Shown here: positions 45,841-55,014 of the stretch, piece by piece
Layout: each line of letters opens with the position of its first letter
Numbering within the stretch: the stretch's first letter is position 1
NCBI RefSeq assembly: GCF_028010285.1
Contig: NZ_CP116304.1
Coordinates: forward strand, 3,240,501-3,304,500
From: Pseudomonas sp. Q1-7
Lineage (GTDB): Bacteria; Pseudomonadota; Gammaproteobacteria; Pseudomonadales; Pseudomonadaceae
DNA length: 64,000 nucleotides
Reading direction: 5' to 3'
The notes under the pieces: model-generated
Databases searched by the model: none
Told to the model about the DNA's origin: nothing
The model's input: the letters and a program-made list of their open reading frames with translations, nothing else
Program-made: the position numbers and the translations under genes

Positions 45841-46784
45841 CGTGCCGCTCCGAACAGTGCCAGCGCGCGCAGGCAGGCCTCGCGGTGGGCATCACCGCTC
45901 TCCGGCGCCAGTTCCTCGCCGCCCAGGCGCAAGCCGAACGGCTGGCCACGGGACGACAACTGCAGCACCCAGTGGCAGAGCAACCCCAAGCGCTGCTCCA
46001 GGTCGCCCTCCAGCCCGTCCAGGTCGAGCCAGAGGTCGCGGCCGGCCAGCGCGGCAAAGTCCTTCACGAACAGGCCCTGACCTCGGGAATAGGCCTTCCA
46101 GTGCAGGCGCCTGCGCGAATCGCCGGGCTGATAGGCGCGCAACCCCTGGAAGTCGTCGGAGCCGCTACCGAGCACATGCCGGCCGTCATCGTCATCGTCC
46201 TCGCCATGGCCGGGCCGCAGCGGCAGGTCGCCCTCCAGCGGACGCGGATAAACCAGCAGCGCCTGGTCCAGGTCCACCCAGCTCCAGGCCACCAGCAGGC
46301 CGAGGGGGTAGCGGCTTTCCACCCGCAGCCGCCGTGGCCGCAGCCAGCCCCGGCGCGCGGTGGGCAGATGCAGCTCCACCGTGCAGGCGCCCCGGGCCGC
46401 GACATCCTGCACCTGCAGGGGCACCGGCGGCCAGCCGAGGGCGATGGCCTGGTGCTCGCGACCGCCGCTTTCCAGGGTGACCCGGAAATGCGCCTGCTCG
46501 CCGAGAAACACCGGCGCGCCGCCCGCGGCCTTGAGGTTCAACCCCGACAGGTTGCGGAACGTGTGCAGGATGGCTACCAGGAACACCGACAGCAGCAGGA
46601 AAGTCAGGGCGTAGGCCAGGCTGTTCTGGTAATTGATCGCCACCAGCAGCATGGGCACCAGGGCCAGGCCGAAGGCAGCACCGGCGCGGGTGGGCAGGAT
46701 GAAGATGCGCCGCTGATCGAGGCGAACCTGGCTGGCCGGCGGAATGCGCCGGGCCAGCCAGCGGTCGACGCGGAGTTCGAGCAT
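45837..46784 (-). CDS. DUF58 domain membrane protein
   Basis: 315 residues from ATG 46784, overlapping the MoxR stop. Two membrane helices (AGAAFGLALVPMLLVAI and AYALTFLLLSVFLVAIL) and the DUF58 core GSDDFQGLRAYQPGDSRRRLHWKAYSR. DUF58 proteins usually occur with MoxR AAA+ ATPases and transglutaminase-like proteins, as here. It may act as a VWA-like adaptor for the ATPase. Confidence 0.9.
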   Translation of the reverse strand: MLELRVDRWLARRIPPASQVRLDQRRIFILPTRAGAAFGLALVPMLLVAINYQNSLAYALTFLLLSVFLVAILHTFRNLSGLNLKAAGGAPVFLGEQAHFRVTLESGGREHQAIALGWPPVPLQVQDVAARGACTVELHLPTARRGWLRPRRLRVESRYPLGLLVAWSWVDLDQALLVYPRPLEGDLPLRPGHGEDDDDDGRHVLGSGSDDFQGLRAYQPGDSRRRLHWKAYSRGQGLFVKDFAALAGRDLWLDLDGLEGDLEQRLGLLCHWVLQLSSRGQPFGLRLGGEELAPESGDAHREACLRALALFGAAR

Positions 46785-47701
46785 CAGAGCGCCGGCACTT
46801 CGCGCAGCAGCCACTGCACCAGGGCACCGCCGCCGTGGCCGGAAGGATCGGCGCGCTCGCGCAGACGGTGGCCGACCACCGAGGGCAGCACGGCCTGGAC
46901 GTCCTCCGGAATCACGTAGTCGCGTCCGGCCAGCAGCGCCCACGCCCGTGCCGCCGACAGCAGCGCCAGGCTGGCGCGCGGCGAGAGGCCCCAGGCGAAC
47001 TGGGGCTGGCTGCGGGTGGCTTCCACCAGGCGCAACACATAGTCCACCACGGCGTCGCGGGCCACTACCTTGGGCACTTCGGCCTGGATCAGGCCCAGCT
47101 CGGCATGGGTGAAGACCGGTTCCAGGCGCGGCAGCAGCTCGCGGCGCGCTTCGCCCTGCAGCAGCGCCTTCTCCGCCACCTTGGCCGGATAGCCGAGGGA
47201 CAGGCGCATGAGGAAGCGGTCCAGTTGCGACTCCGGCAGGGCGAAGGTGCCGCCCTGGCTGGCCGGGTTCTGGGTGGCGATGACGAAGAAGGGTTCCGGC
47301 AACGGGCGGGTCGCGCCTTCGATGGTCACCTGCCCTTCTTCCATGGCCTCCAGCAGCGCGCTCTGGCTTTTCGGCGTGGCCCGGTTGATCTCGTCGGCCA
47401 GAACCAGTTCGGCGAACACCGGACCGGGGTGGAAGACGAACTGGCCGCTGTCCTTGTCGAACACCGAGGTGCCGAGGATGTCGCCCGGCAAAAGGTCCGA
47501 GGTGAACTGGATTCGCTGGAAGCTCAGCCCCAGCACCTTGGCCAGGGCGTGGCCCAGGGTGGTCTTGCCCATGCCGGGCAGGTCTTCGATCAGCAGGTGC
47601 CCGCGTGCCAGCAAGCAGGCCAGGGCCAGGCGCACCTGCGTTTCCTTACCCAGCAACACCTGATTGACCGCGTTCAGACAGGCATCCAGTTTGGTTCGCA
47701 T
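46784..47701 (-). CDS. MoxR family AAA+ ATPase
   Basis: 305 residues from ATG 47701 with AGGGAGCG upstream. Walker A EDLPGMGKTTLGHALA, Walker B LVLADEINRATPKSQSALLEAMEE, sensor 1 FFVIATQNPASQGGTFALPESQLDRF, and the MoxR C-terminal lid with GLSPRASLALLSAARAWA. MoxR proteins are chaperone-like ATPases that help assemble or activate partner proteins, here presumably DUF58 and TgpA. Confidence 0.95.
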   Translation of the reverse strand: MRTKLDACLNAVNQVLLGKETQVRLALACLLARGHLLIEDLPGMGKTTLGHALAKVLGLSFQRIQFTSDLLPGDILGTSVFDKDSGQFVFHPGPVFAELVLADEINRATPKSQSALLEAMEEGQVTIEGATRPLPEPFFVIATQNPASQGGTFALPESQLDRFLMRLSLGYPAKVAEKALLQGEARRELLPRLEPVFTHAELGLIQAEVPKVVARDAVVDYVLRLVEATRSQPQFAWGLSPRASLALLSAARAWALLAGRDYVIPEDVQAVLPSVVGHRLRERADPSGHGGGALVQWLLREVPAL

Positions 47702-47885
47702 TCGTCGCTCCCTGTGCAATGCGACGATGCTACTGGCCAGCCGGGCAATGGCAAAGTGCCCGGCAAACTTTACTCATGAAACTGTGCGTCAGCTCGCTGC
47801 GCCGGCCTCGGCGCACAGGTCGCCATGCCCATGGTCGGGGACTATGCTCGTGGTGCTTGCGCGCCGTAATCAAGGAGAATCGACC

Positions 47886-50333
47886 ATGTTGTTGCTCTGG
47901 ATACTCGCCCTGGTGCTGGGCATTGCCTGGCTCGCCCATCGACGCACCGCCCCCCTGCCCGCCCTGGCGCTGGCTGCCGGCTTCCTGGTGCTGATGGGTC
48001 TGTTCAGTCGCGCACCGGGTTGGCTGCTGTCGCTGTTCTGGCTGGCGTGGCTTGCGGTGGCGTTGCCGCTGGCGCTGCCGGAACCACGCCGCAAGTGGTT
48101 CAGCGCGCCGCTGTTCGCCTGGTTCCGGCGCGTGCTGCCGCCCATGTCCGACACCGAGCGCGAGGCCATCGAGGCCGGCACGGTCTGGTGGGACGGCGAG
48201 CTGTTCAGTGGCCGCCCCGACTGGCGCAAGTTGCTGGATTCGCCCCGCCCGCGGCTGACGGAAGAGGAGCAGGCATTCCTCGAGGGTCCCACGGAAGAAC
48301 TCTGCGCCATGGTCAGCGACTGGGAGATCGGCCAGCGGCTCGACCTGCCGCCGGAAGCGTGGGATCACATCAAGCGCCACGGTTTCTTCGCCCTGATCAT
48401 CCCCAAGGAATACGGTGGCAAGGGTTTCTCAGCCTACGCCCACTCCCAGGTAGCGATGAAACTGGCCACCCGTAGCGCCGACCTGGCATCCACCGTGATG
48501 GTGCCCAACTCCCTCGGCCCGGCCGAACTGCTGCTGCACTACGGCACCGACGAACAACGTCAGCATTATTTGCCGCGCCTGGCCCGCGGCGAAGACATCC
48601 CCTGCTTCGCCCTCACCGGCCCGCTGGCCGGCTCCGACGCCGGCGCCATGCCAGATACCGGCATCGTCTGCCGGGGCCAATGGCAGGGCCAGGACGTCAT
48701 CGGCCTGCGCCTGACCTGGGAAAAGCGCTACATCACCCTCGGCCCGGTGGCCACCCTCCTCGGCCTGGCCTTCAAGGCTTATGACCCGGAACACCTGCTG
48801 GGCGACAAGGATGACCTCGGCATCAGCCTGGCGCTGATCCCCACCGATACCCCCGGCGTGGAAATCGGCCGCCGTCACCTGCCCCTCGGCGCCGCGTTCA
48901 TGAATGGCCCCAACGCCGGCAAGGATGTGTTCGTGCCGCTGGACTTCGTCATCGGCGGGCAGGGCATGCTCGGCAAAGGCTGGATGATGCTGATGAACTG
49001 CCTCTCGGTGGGCCGCTCCATCTCCCTGCCGGCAGCCGCCACCGGCGCGGCCAAGTTCACCAGCCTGGTGACGGGCCAGTACTGCCGCATCCGCGAGCAG
49101 TTCAATGTCCCGCTGGCCGCCTTCGAGGGCATCCAGGAAGCCCAGGCGCGTATCGCTGGCAATGCCTGGCTGATGGACAGCGCGCGCATCCTCACCGCCA
49201 GCGCGGTGGACCTGGGCGAGAAGCCCTCGGTACTCTCCGCCATCCTCAAATACCACCTCACCGAGCGCGGCCGCGAATGCATCGGCCACGCCATGGACGT
49301 GCACGGCGGCAAAGGCATCATCCTCGGCCCGCGCAACTACCTGGGCCGCGCCTGGCAAGGGGCGCCCATCCCCATCACGGTGGAAGGCGCCAACATCCTC
49401 TCGCGCAACCTGATGATCTTCGGCCAGGGTGCCATCCGCTGCCATCCGTTCGTGCTCCGCGAAATGGCGCTCGCCGGGCGCGAGGACCAGGGCCGGGCGC
49501 TGGAGGAGTTCGACGGGCTGCTGCTGCAACACATCGGTTTCGCCGTGGGCAATGCCGCCAGCAGCCTGCTGCTCGGCCTCGGCCTGGGACGGTTGAGCGA
49601 CGCCCCCGGCGACAACCTCACCCGCCCGTATTTCCGCGCCCTCGACCGCCTCGCCGCGGCCTTCGCCCTGCTGGCCGACAGCAGCATGCTGCTGCTCGGC
49701 GGCGAACTGAAGCGCCGCGAGCGGCTGTCGGCGCGCCTCGGCGATGCCCTGAGCTACCTCTATCTGGCATCCGCCGCCCTCAAGCGCTACCACGACCGCG
49801 ATGCGCCCGAGTACCTGCAGCCCCTGTTGCGCTGGGCCCTGGAGGACAGCCTGAGCAAGGCCGAGCAGGCGCTGGGCGGACTGCTGGACAACTTCCCCAA
49901 CCGCCTGCTGGGCGGTCTGCTGCGGGTGCTGGTGTTTCCCCTCGGCCGCCGCCATCCGGGTCCGTCGGACCAACTGGAGGCAGAGGTTGCCGGGGTGATC
50001 GGCCGCGACGCGGGCGACCCGGCCCTGGAAGAGCTGCTCACCGACTGCCACCGCCCGCAATCCGCCGAGGACCCGGTGGGCGCCCTGCAGGTGGCCATCC
50101 AGCTCGACGGCGCCAGCCAGCCCCTGCAGCGCAAGCTCCAGCAGGCGCTGAAGGAGGGCCAGTTGCGGTCGGCGCCGGGCGAATCCCTGGTGGACGCCGC
50201 CTTCGCCGCTGGACTGCTGGATGCCGAGCAGGCCGGCCAGTTGCGGGCGGTCGAGGCGGCACGGCGACGGGTCATCGACGTCGACGACTTCGCCCCGGAA
50301 GAACTGGCCCTTCCGCACGGCCACATCCGCTGA
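47886..50333 (+). CDS. fadE: Acyl-CoA dehydrogenase, FadE type
   Basis: 815 residues, the long membrane-associated FadE class. Two N-terminal membrane segments (about 2-60), then the dehydrogenase core: FALIIPKEYGGKGFSAY, PCFALTGPLAGSDAGAMPDTG (FAD-binding), AMDVHGGKGIILGPRNYLGRAWQGAPI and a C-terminal DUF1974-type extension. It performs the first oxidation of fatty-acid beta-oxidation, passing electrons to ETF. AAGGAG precedes ATG. Confidence 0.95.
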   Translation: MLLLWILALVLGIAWLAHRRTAPLPALALAAGFLVLMGLFSRAPGWLLSLFWLAWLAVALPLALPEPRRKWFSAPLFAWFRRVLPPMSDTEREAIEAGTVWWDGELFSGRPDWRKLLDSPRPRLTEEEQAFLEGPTEELCAMVSDWEIGQRLDLPPEAWDHIKRHGFFALIIPKEYGGKGFSAYAHSQVAMKLATRSADLASTVMVPNSLGPAELLLHYGTDEQRQHYLPRLARGEDIPCFALTGPLAGSDAGAMPDTGIVCRGQWQGQDVIGLRLTWEKRYITLGPVATLLGLAFKAYDPEHLLGDKDDLGISLALIPTDTPGVEIGRRHLPLGAAFMNGPNAGKDVFVPLDFVIGGQGMLGKGWMMLMNCLSVGRSISLPAAATGAAKFTSLVTGQYCRIREQFNVPLAAFEGIQEAQARIAGNAWLMDSARILTASAVDLGEKPSVLSAILKYHLTERGRECIGHAMDVHGGKGIILGPRNYLGRAWQGAPIPITVEGANILSRNLMIFGQGAIRCHPFVLREMALAGREDQGRALEEFDGLLLQHIGFAVGNAASSLLLGLGLGRLSDAPGDNLTRPYFRALDRLAAAFALLADSSMLLLGGELKRRERLSARLGDALSYLYLASAALKRYHDRDAPEYLQPLLRWALEDSLSKAEQALGGLLDNFPNRLLGGLLRVLVFPLGRRHPGPSDQLEAEVAGVIGRDAGDPALEELLTDCHRPQSAEDPVGALQVAIQLDGASQPLQRKLQQALKEGQLRSAPGESLVDAAFAAGLLDAEQAGQLRAVEAARRRVIDVDDFAPEELALPHGHIR

Positions 50334-50404
50334 GCCCAGGGGCGGGACAGCGGGCGCGGGGGGCCTTATACTCCCGCGCCCGATCCAGCTTCAGGAAATC
50401 CACC

Positions 50405-50815
50405 ATGGCCAATCCCTATCTCGACCACCATCTCGCCCTGCTCGCTCACCTGCGTGGCATCCTGGTCGCCCTGGGCGAGGCCGAACAGGTGCCGGAGGAA
50501 AACCACGCCCTCTTCGTCGAGCGTTTCGACGACTTGATGAGCGAGCTGCCGCGCGATCCGGAAGGCAGCCAGTACCTGGGCCAGGACCTGATCAGCCAGG
50601 TCTTCCACCGCTACCCGCAGATCGCCCACCTGGTGCCGCGCGACCTCCTGTGGTTCTTCGGCGGCGACTGCCTGCATTTCATGCCGGACGAAGAAATCGA
50701 GCTGTTCCAGCGCCTCGACGAGCGCCGCTACGAAGCCGAACAGAACGGCGAACCCTTCGACTGGAACCAGGAAAAACAACTGCTGGCCCTGCCTGAAGAC
50801 GGCAGCAAGCACTGA
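50405..50815 (+). CDS. PA2817 family protein
   Basis: 136 residues, acidic, without signal or membrane helix (MANPYLDHHLALLAHLRGIL...GDCLHFMPDEEIELFQRLDERRYEAE). Recognised as the conserved Pseudomonas family named after PA2817, found near fadE. Function unknown. It follows fadE by 71 bp and may be co-transcribed. Confidence 0.8.
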   Translation: MANPYLDHHLALLAHLRGILVALGEAEQVPEENHALFVERFDDLMSELPRDPEGSQYLGQDLISQVFHRYPQIAHLVPRDLLWFFGGDCLHFMPDEEIELFQRLDERRYEAEQNGEPFDWNQEKQLLALPEDGSKH

Positions 50816-50949
50816 TCCGCCGGGGCGGCGCCTGCCGCCCCACCACCCATCGCTGACTTCCCTTCCCCGATTGCGGCAGACGACCGGCCCCTGCCATAAT
50901 CGCGAATCGTTCTTAATCACTCTTCTCAGTTCTTCTCAATGAGGTCAGC

Positions 50950-51468
50950 GTGTCGGCCGGTGATCCCGCAAACCCGCATCTGGTAGGGCTGCTTTACCGA
51001 GACCATCGTGATTGGCTGTTCAACTGGCTGCGCAAGACGGTGCAATGCCCCCACCGCGCCGAAGACGTCAGCCAGGACACCTTCGTGCGCCTGCTCGCCC
51101 GCTCCGACCTGCAAGCCCCTCGCGAACCCCGTGCGCTGCTGGCGACCATCGCCCGTGGCCTGCTGGTGGACCAGTTCCGCCGCAACGACCTGGAGCGCGC
51201 CTACCTGGAGGAACTGGCCCAGGCGCCCCAGGACCTGCACCCCAATCCCGAGGACCAGGCGCTGATCCTCGAAAGCCTGCGGGAAATCGACCGCCTGCTC
51301 GGCCAACTGTCCAGCAAGGCACGTGCCGCCTTCCTGCACAACCGCCTGGACGGCCTCGGCCACGCCGAAATCGCCGAACGTCTGGGAGTTTCCCCCTCGC
51401 GGGTGCGCCAGTACCTGGCCCAGGGCATGCGCCAGTGCTACATCGCCCTCTACGGAGAACCGACATGA
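50950..51468 (+). CDS. Iron-starvation ECF sigma factor (FecI-like)
   Basis: 172 residues from GTG 50950 with GAGG upstream. Sigma region 2 (HLVGLLYRDHRDWLFNWLRKTV...AEDVSQDTFVRLLAR) and region 4 (LPSKARAAFLHNRLDGLGHAEIAERLGVSPSRVRQYLAQGM-like) are present. In Pseudomonas these sigma factors are held by FecR anti-sigma proteins and activated when a siderophore binds the cognate receptor. The stop overlaps the next gene's start (ATGA), so sigma and anti-sigma are translationally coupled. Confidence 0.93.
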   Translation: MSAGDPANPHLVGLLYRDHRDWLFNWLRKTVQCPHRAEDVSQDTFVRLLARSDLQAPREPRALLATIARGLLVDQFRRNDLERAYLEELAQAPQDLHPNPEDQALILESLREIDRLLGQLSSKARAAFLHNRLDGLGHAEIAERLGVSPSRVRQYLAQGMRQCYIALYGEPT

Positions 51469-52418
51469 GCCGGGTATCCGCACGCGCCCTGGACGAAGCC
51501 ATCGCCTGGCAGTTGCGCCTGGACTCCGGAGAAACGTCCGAACTGGAACGCCACGAGTTCCAACACTGGCTGGGCGCCCACCCGGAACATGCCAAGGTCT
51601 GGCAGCAGTTGGCCGGCATCGACCGGCAACTGGCCGCCGCCGCGCCCGGCCCGGCCCGCCGCGCCTTGCTGCGCAGTGGCGGCGTACGGCGACGCCGGCC
51701 ACACCGCATCGCCGGCACCACCCTGGCACTGGCGGTGGCGCTGGGCCTCGGCCTGCTGGCCCAGCAACGCCCGCTGGGAGACTACCTGGCCGACGAGAGG
51801 ACCGGCAGCGGCGAGCGCCGTGAACTGCGCCTGGCGGACAGCAGCCTCGTGCAGTTGAACAGCCGTACCGCCCTGGACGTCGACTTCGACGGCCCGCAGC
51901 GCCGGCTCTTCCTGCGCAGCGGTGAAATCCTGGTGGAAACCGGGCATGACGACCCGCGCCCCTTCATCGTCGAAACCGAACAAGGCCGCCTGCGCCCCCT
52001 GGGCACCCGTTTCCTGGTGCGCCGGGAAGGCAAGGCGACGCGCCTGGTCGTGCTGGAGTCCGCGGTAGCCGCGCAGCCCCGGAGCGCATCCGGCAAGCGG
52101 GTGATCGAAGCCGGCGAGCAGGTGCGCATCGAGCGGCAGCGGCTCGGTCCCCGCGAAACCGCGCCAGTAGGCGCCGGGGCCTGGAGCCGAGGCCTGCTGG
52201 TGGCCGACGACATGCCCCTGGCGCAGTTGATCGCCAGCCTGGGCGAGTACCGCCACGGCTACCTGGGCCTCGACCCGGCCTTGGCCGACCTGCGCATCAG
52301 CGGCGTCTTCCCGCTGCACGACAGCGACAAGGCGCTGGCCGCCCTGCCCCCCAGCCTGCCGGTACGCATCGAACGTTTCAGCGACTGGTGGGTGCGCGTG
52401 GTGCCGGAAAAGGACTGA
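51465..52418 (+). CDS. FecR family anti-sigma/sigma-regulator
   Basis: 317 residues. Cytoplasmic anti-sigma domain (MSRVSARALDEAIAWQLRLDSGE...HEFQHWLGAHPEHAKVWQQL), a membrane helix (about 83-97, GTTLALAVALGLGLLAQQ), and a periplasmic FecR domain with ERRELRLADSSLVQLNSRTALDVDF and LRPLGTRFLVRREG. The C-terminal STN-interacting region ends DWWVRVVPEKD. It should contact the STN domain of the adjacent receptor. Confidence 0.92.
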   Translation: MSRVSARALDEAIAWQLRLDSGETSELERHEFQHWLGAHPEHAKVWQQLAGIDRQLAAAAPGPARRALLRSGGVRRRRPHRIAGTTLALAVALGLGLLAQQRPLGDYLADERTGSGERRELRLADSSLVQLNSRTALDVDFDGPQRRLFLRSGEILVETGHDDPRPFIVETEQGRLRPLGTRFLVRREGKATRLVVLESAVAAQPRSASGKRVIEAGEQVRIERQRLGPRETAPVGAGAWSRGLLVADDMPLAQLIASLGEYRHGYLGLDPALADLRISGVFPLHDSDKALAALPPSLPVRIERFSDWWVRVVPEKD

Positions 52419-52441
52419 CCTCCACGATCGAGTCCAGGGAC

Positions 52442-52484
52442 GGAATCGAAAATTTTTTCTCCGTCCCCTGTCACTTTTCGATTC
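52442..52484 (+). promoter_or_regulatory. Candidate ECF promoter and inverted repeat upstream of the receptor
   Basis: GAATCGAAAA (52443-52452) and TTTTCGATTC (52475-52484) are perfect 10-bp inverted arms 22 bp apart. Inside the same stretch GGAAT (52442) and CGTC (52462) are 15 bp apart, resembling the -35/-10 of iron-starvation sigma promoters. The repeat could alternatively be an attenuating hairpin between fecR and the receptor gene. Confidence 0.45.
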
Positions 52485-52535
52485 TGCTTCGGCAAAAAGG
52501 CATTGAGACGATTTCTCAGTTAGGAGATGTTCGCA

Positions 52536-54953
52536 ATGCAACGTGCTTCCACCCCCTTCAGCCGCACCCTGCTGGCGCTGGCCATCACCCTCGGCGGCCT
52601 GTCCGGCCAGGCCATGGCCGAGACCTACCAGCTGCCGTCGGCGCCGCTGTCCAGCACCCTGAACCGCATCGCCGCCGATGCCGGCATCGTCCTCAGCATC
52701 GATCCGGCCCTGACCGCCGGGAAAACCGCCCCCGCCGTGCAGGGTGAACTGAGTCCGCTGCAGGCACTGTCCCGCGCCCTGCAGGGCAGCAACCTGCGCC
52801 TGGTGCAGAACGGCACCGACAGTTACAGCCTGGCGGCGGTCGCCGATGAGGCCATGAACCTGCCGGACGTGAACATCGACGGCGACCGCAGCTATGAAAC
52901 CGCCTGGGGCCCCACCACCGGCATGGTCGCCACCCGCACCGCCGCCGGCACCAAGACCGACACCGCAATCAACGAGATTCCCCGCTCGATCTCGGTGATC
53001 ACCCGCGAGCAACTGGATTTGCGCCCCACCCTGAACCTCAATGACTCGTTGCGCTACACCGCCGGCGTGATGAGCAGCGGCTACGGCTCCGATTCCCGCG
53101 CCGACTGGCTGAAGGTGCGCGGCTTCGTGCCCACCCAATTCCTCGATGGCCTGCCACTGCCGGTCGGCTCCTTCGCCAACCCGAAGATCGAGCCCTGGAA
53201 CCTGGAACGTATCGCCGTGCTGCGCGGTCCGGCGTCGTCCGTCTACGGCCAGACTCCGCCCGGCGGACTGCTCGACATGGTCAGCCGCCGTCCGCAGGAA
53301 GCGCAGGCCAATGAAGTGGAACTGCAGGCCGGCAGCAACGAGCACAAGCAGATCAACTTCGACAGCACCGGCAAGATCGACGACGAAGGCCAGTTCCTCT
53401 ACCGCGTCAGCGGCACCGCGCGCGACAGCAACTCGCCGGTCGACCATATCCCGGACAAGCGCTACAACCTCGCGCCGAGCCTGACCTGGAACATCAACGA
53501 AGACACCAGGCTGACCTTCCTGTCGCAGTACACCCGCGACGATACGGGCATCACCGGCCAGTTCCTACCGCTGCAGGGCACCAAGATCGATTCGCCGTTC
53601 GGCAAGATCTCCCACCACAAGAACCTCGGCGAGCCGGACTGGGACTTCTATGACCGGACCTACTACGCCCTGGGCTACGCCTTCGAGCATCGCCTCAACG
53701 ATGTCTGGCAGTTCCGCCAGAACCTGCGCTACACCAAGAGCGACCTGGAATTCCAGGCGGTGAACGTGGCCACGATCAACTTTGTGGACGCTGATGGCAA
53801 CGTCAACCGAGAAGCGGGGATCGTCAACGAAGACATCAGCCAGTTCGCCGTGGACAACAATTTCCAGGCAAGTTTCAGCACCGGGACGCTGGACCACACG
53901 TTGCTGATCGGTCTCGATCACCAGCGTTCGAACACGAACTACCAATGGCTTTATGCCGGCCCTTACATCTATGACAGTAACTGGAATCCCATCGGCATCA
54001 ATGTTCCCCCAATCAACGTCAATAACCCGGTGTACGGCGCGGACCTCTCCAAGCTCACCTACATGACGCTGCAGGACTACAACCAGAAGACCCGCCAGAC
54101 CGGTCTCTATATCCAGGACCAGATCGCCCTGGACAACTGGCGCCTGACCCTCGGCGGACGCGAGGACTGGGTGCATACCGGCACCGAGTTCTACAACCAG
54201 AACGATGCCACCAACACCCAGCGCGACGCGGCCTTCAGCGGCAACGTCGGCCTGAGCTACCTGTTCGACAACGGCGTGACGCCGTACATCTCCTACGCCG
54301 AGTCCTTCCAGCCGGCCATAGGCGCCAACGTCAGCAGCACCCAATCCTTCGAACCCACCGAAGGCAAGCAGTACGAAATCGGCATCAAGTACCAGCCGCC
54401 CGGCACCGACGCCATGCTGACCGCCGCCGTCTATGACCTGACCCAGCGGAATGTCAGCGTGACCGAAGGCAACGTGACCCGCCAGATCGGTGAGCTGCAA
54501 GTACGCGGCCTGGAGCTGGAAGCCACCGCCGATGTCTCCGAGAACCTCAAGCTGGTCGCTTCCTACAGCTACACCGACAGCGAGATCCAGAAAGGCCCGG
54601 ACAAGGGCAACCGCATGGCCCAGGTGCCACGCAACCAGGCCACCGCCTGGGCCGACTACACCTGGCACAGCGGCGTTCTCGACGGTTTCGGCATCGCCGG
54701 CGGCGTGCGCTATGTGGGCGACAGCTACGGCAACACCGCCAATACCTGGCTCGGTCACACCGGCTCCTACACCGTCTACGATGCCTCCGCGCACTTCGAC
54801 CTGGGCCGTCTCGACAGCTCGCTGCGCGGTCTCTCCGTCGCCGTGGACGCGAAGAACGTGTTCAACAAGGAGTACCTGTCCACCTGCGACGGCTACTGGT
54901 GTTACTACGGCGACGAGCGCACCGTGATCGGCAGCGTGAACTACAAGTTCTGA
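52536..54953 (+). CDS. TonB-dependent siderophore receptor with STN signalling domain (FoxA/FiuA-like)
   Basis: 805 residues from ATG 52536 (TAGGAG upstream at proper distance; the ATG at 52527 is too close). Signal peptide MQRASTPFSRTLLALAITLG..., STN domain (about 31-105), plug with DTAINEIPRSISVITREQL and VLRGPASSVYGQTPPGGLL, 22-strand barrel ending in Phe. The C-terminal STCDGYWCYYGDERTV pattern, with two Cys, recalls the hydroxamate receptors FoxA/FhuA/FiuA. With the upstream sigma/anti-sigma pair it forms a cell-surface signalling system. Exact siderophore not determinable. Confidence 0.93.
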   Translation: MQRASTPFSRTLLALAITLGGLSGQAMAETYQLPSAPLSSTLNRIAADAGIVLSIDPALTAGKTAPAVQGELSPLQALSRALQGSNLRLVQNGTDSYSLAAVADEAMNLPDVNIDGDRSYETAWGPTTGMVATRTAAGTKTDTAINEIPRSISVITREQLDLRPTLNLNDSLRYTAGVMSSGYGSDSRADWLKVRGFVPTQFLDGLPLPVGSFANPKIEPWNLERIAVLRGPASSVYGQTPPGGLLDMVSRRPQEAQANEVELQAGSNEHKQINFDSTGKIDDEGQFLYRVSGTARDSNSPVDHIPDKRYNLAPSLTWNINEDTRLTFLSQYTRDDTGITGQFLPLQGTKIDSPFGKISHHKNLGEPDWDFYDRTYYALGYAFEHRLNDVWQFRQNLRYTKSDLEFQAVNVATINFVDADGNVNREAGIVNEDISQFAVDNNFQASFSTGTLDHTLLIGLDHQRSNTNYQWLYAGPYIYDSNWNPIGINVPPINVNNPVYGADLSKLTYMTLQDYNQKTRQTGLYIQDQIALDNWRLTLGGREDWVHTGTEFYNQNDATNTQRDAAFSGNVGLSYLFDNGVTPYISYAESFQPAIGANVSSTQSFEPTEGKQYEIGIKYQPPGTDAMLTAAVYDLTQRNVSVTEGNVTRQIGELQVRGLELEATADVSENLKLVASYSYTDSEIQKGPDKGNRMAQVPRNQATAWADYTWHSGVLDGFGIAGGVRYVGDSYGNTANTWLGHTGSYTVYDASAHFDLGRLDSSLRGLSVAVDAKNVFNKEYLSTCDGYWCYYGDERTVIGSVNYKF

Positions 54954-55014
54954 CCCCCGGCACCATCGAAGAAGGGCTGCCCACCTCGGGCAGCCCGCGC
55001 AACAGGGATTCACC

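Noticed and set aside
48429-50324. 631-codon minus-strand frame opposite fadE
   Set aside because: Antisense shadow of a complete acyl-CoA dehydrogenase.
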